This document shows, in pieces, positions 5,033-5,288 of a DNA stretch of 5,288 nucleotides (its first letter is position 1; every line of letters begins with the position of its first letter). This stretch comes from Thioalkalivibrio sp. (lineage in GTDB: Bacteria > Pseudomonadota > Gammaproteobacteria > Ectothiorhodospirales > Ectothiorhodospiraceae). The notes beneath the pieces were generated by a model. That model did not search any database. It saw nothing but the letters and a program-made list of their open reading frames with translations, and was not told the origin of the DNA. The position numbers were made by a program, and so were the translations under genes. The stretch lies in assembly GCA_003563455.1 (NCBI GenBank), contig PWRV01000254.1, positions 1 to 5,288 on the forward strand. The letters run 5' to 3'.

Positions 5033-5288
5033 TCAGTAATGCGGGGGCGGGGGCTCCAGTGAAGGGTCGCCGGAGGCCGCTTCGGCAAGCGCGCGCAGGC
5101 GTTCGGCCAGTTCACGCAGCTGTTGGGTCAGCAGCGTATTGGTCTGCTGCAGATGCAGCAGTTCCTCGCCCTGGCTCTGCAACGCGTAATCCAGGTGCGC
5201 CAGCCGGACCTCGAGTTCCTCGACCCGCGCCTCCAGTCCGTCGACGGGCCGGACATCGGCGCTGCTCCCGGGATCATGCCCGGGATCA
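5033..5288 (-). CDS. slyX: SlyX family protein, 5' end beyond window
   Basis: Reading the - strand from the right edge gives 84 codons ending with TGA at 5035-5033. The protein has a VEELEVRLAHLDYALQSQGEEL coiled-coil body with heptad-like leucines, a QQTNTLLTQQLRELAERLRAL second helix, a short linker and the terminal PPPPHY, which matches the PPPHY end typical of SlyX. SlyX is a small coiled-coil protein of unknown biochemical function in gammaproteobacteria. No ATG or GTG start codon occurs in frame inside the window, so the start lies beyond base 5288. The fragment is already longer than E. coli SlyX (about 72 residues), so this protein carries an N-terminal extension containing a DPGH-type repeat. 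It precedes rsmJ by 17 nt on the same strand. Confidence 0.88.
   Translation of the reverse strand, partial: DPGHDPGSSADVRPVDGLEARVEELEVRLAHLDYALQSQGEELLHLQQTNTLLTQQLRELAERLRALAEAASGDPSLEPPPPHY
5267..5288. repeat. 12-bp direct repeat at the window edge (CCCGGGATCA twice)
   Basis: CCCGGGATCA occurs at 5267-5276 and again at 5279-5288, separated by TG, giving a 12-bp period. On the - strand it encodes D-P-G-H-D-P-G in the N-terminal extension of SlyX. The array may continue past the window edge. Confidence 0.6.

Overview
The window is GC-rich chromosomal DNA. It carries housekeeping genes of a typical gammaproteobacterial set (serS, yajQ, slyX, rsmJ) mixed with less well characterised membrane or exported proteins. 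Its GC content, GTG/TTG start codons and the slyX-rsmJ pair suggest a free-living gammaproteobacterium, perhaps of the Chromatiales/Ectothiorhodospiraceae type. That placement is inference from sequence character and was not tested by a search. No mobile element, CRISPR array, tRNA or rRNA was seen.

Layout, left half (all + strand): the C-terminal part of seryl-tRNA synthetase (1-705, cut by the window edge); a 173-bp spacer with a bulged hairpin; an exported protein with two thioredoxin-like domains, each with its own CxxC motif (879-1895); a small protein with two membrane segments behind a TATACT -10 box (1958-2323); and yajQ, a cyclic-di-GMP-binding protein, behind a strong hairpin and a strong Shine-Dalgarno sequence (2404-2886). 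About 246 bp of non-coding sequence rich in short perfect inverted repeats follows.

Layout, right half: a conserved-looking 119-residue protein of unknown function on the - strand (3133-3492) is divergent from a + strand membrane-anchored protein (3594-4145). They share a 101-bp intergenic region containing a 13-bp palindrome. Convergent to these, on the - strand, slyX (cut by the right edge) and rsmJ (16S rRNA m2G1516 methyltransferase) form a tight pair.

The most notable item is the 3594-4145 gene. It follows the fold and landmarks of the Rieske iron-sulfur subunit of the cytochrome bc1 complex from the membrane anchor to the VILGVD C-terminus. All four [2Fe-2S] ligands are replaced (C to S, H to D, C to D, H to R), while both cysteines of the conserved Rieske disulfide are kept. 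It looks like an intact, cluster-less Rieske paralogue rather than a pseudogene. Together with the two-domain thioredoxin-like protein, this gives two extracytoplasmic proteins whose visible chemistry is cysteine-based, but nothing in the sequence shows that they work together.
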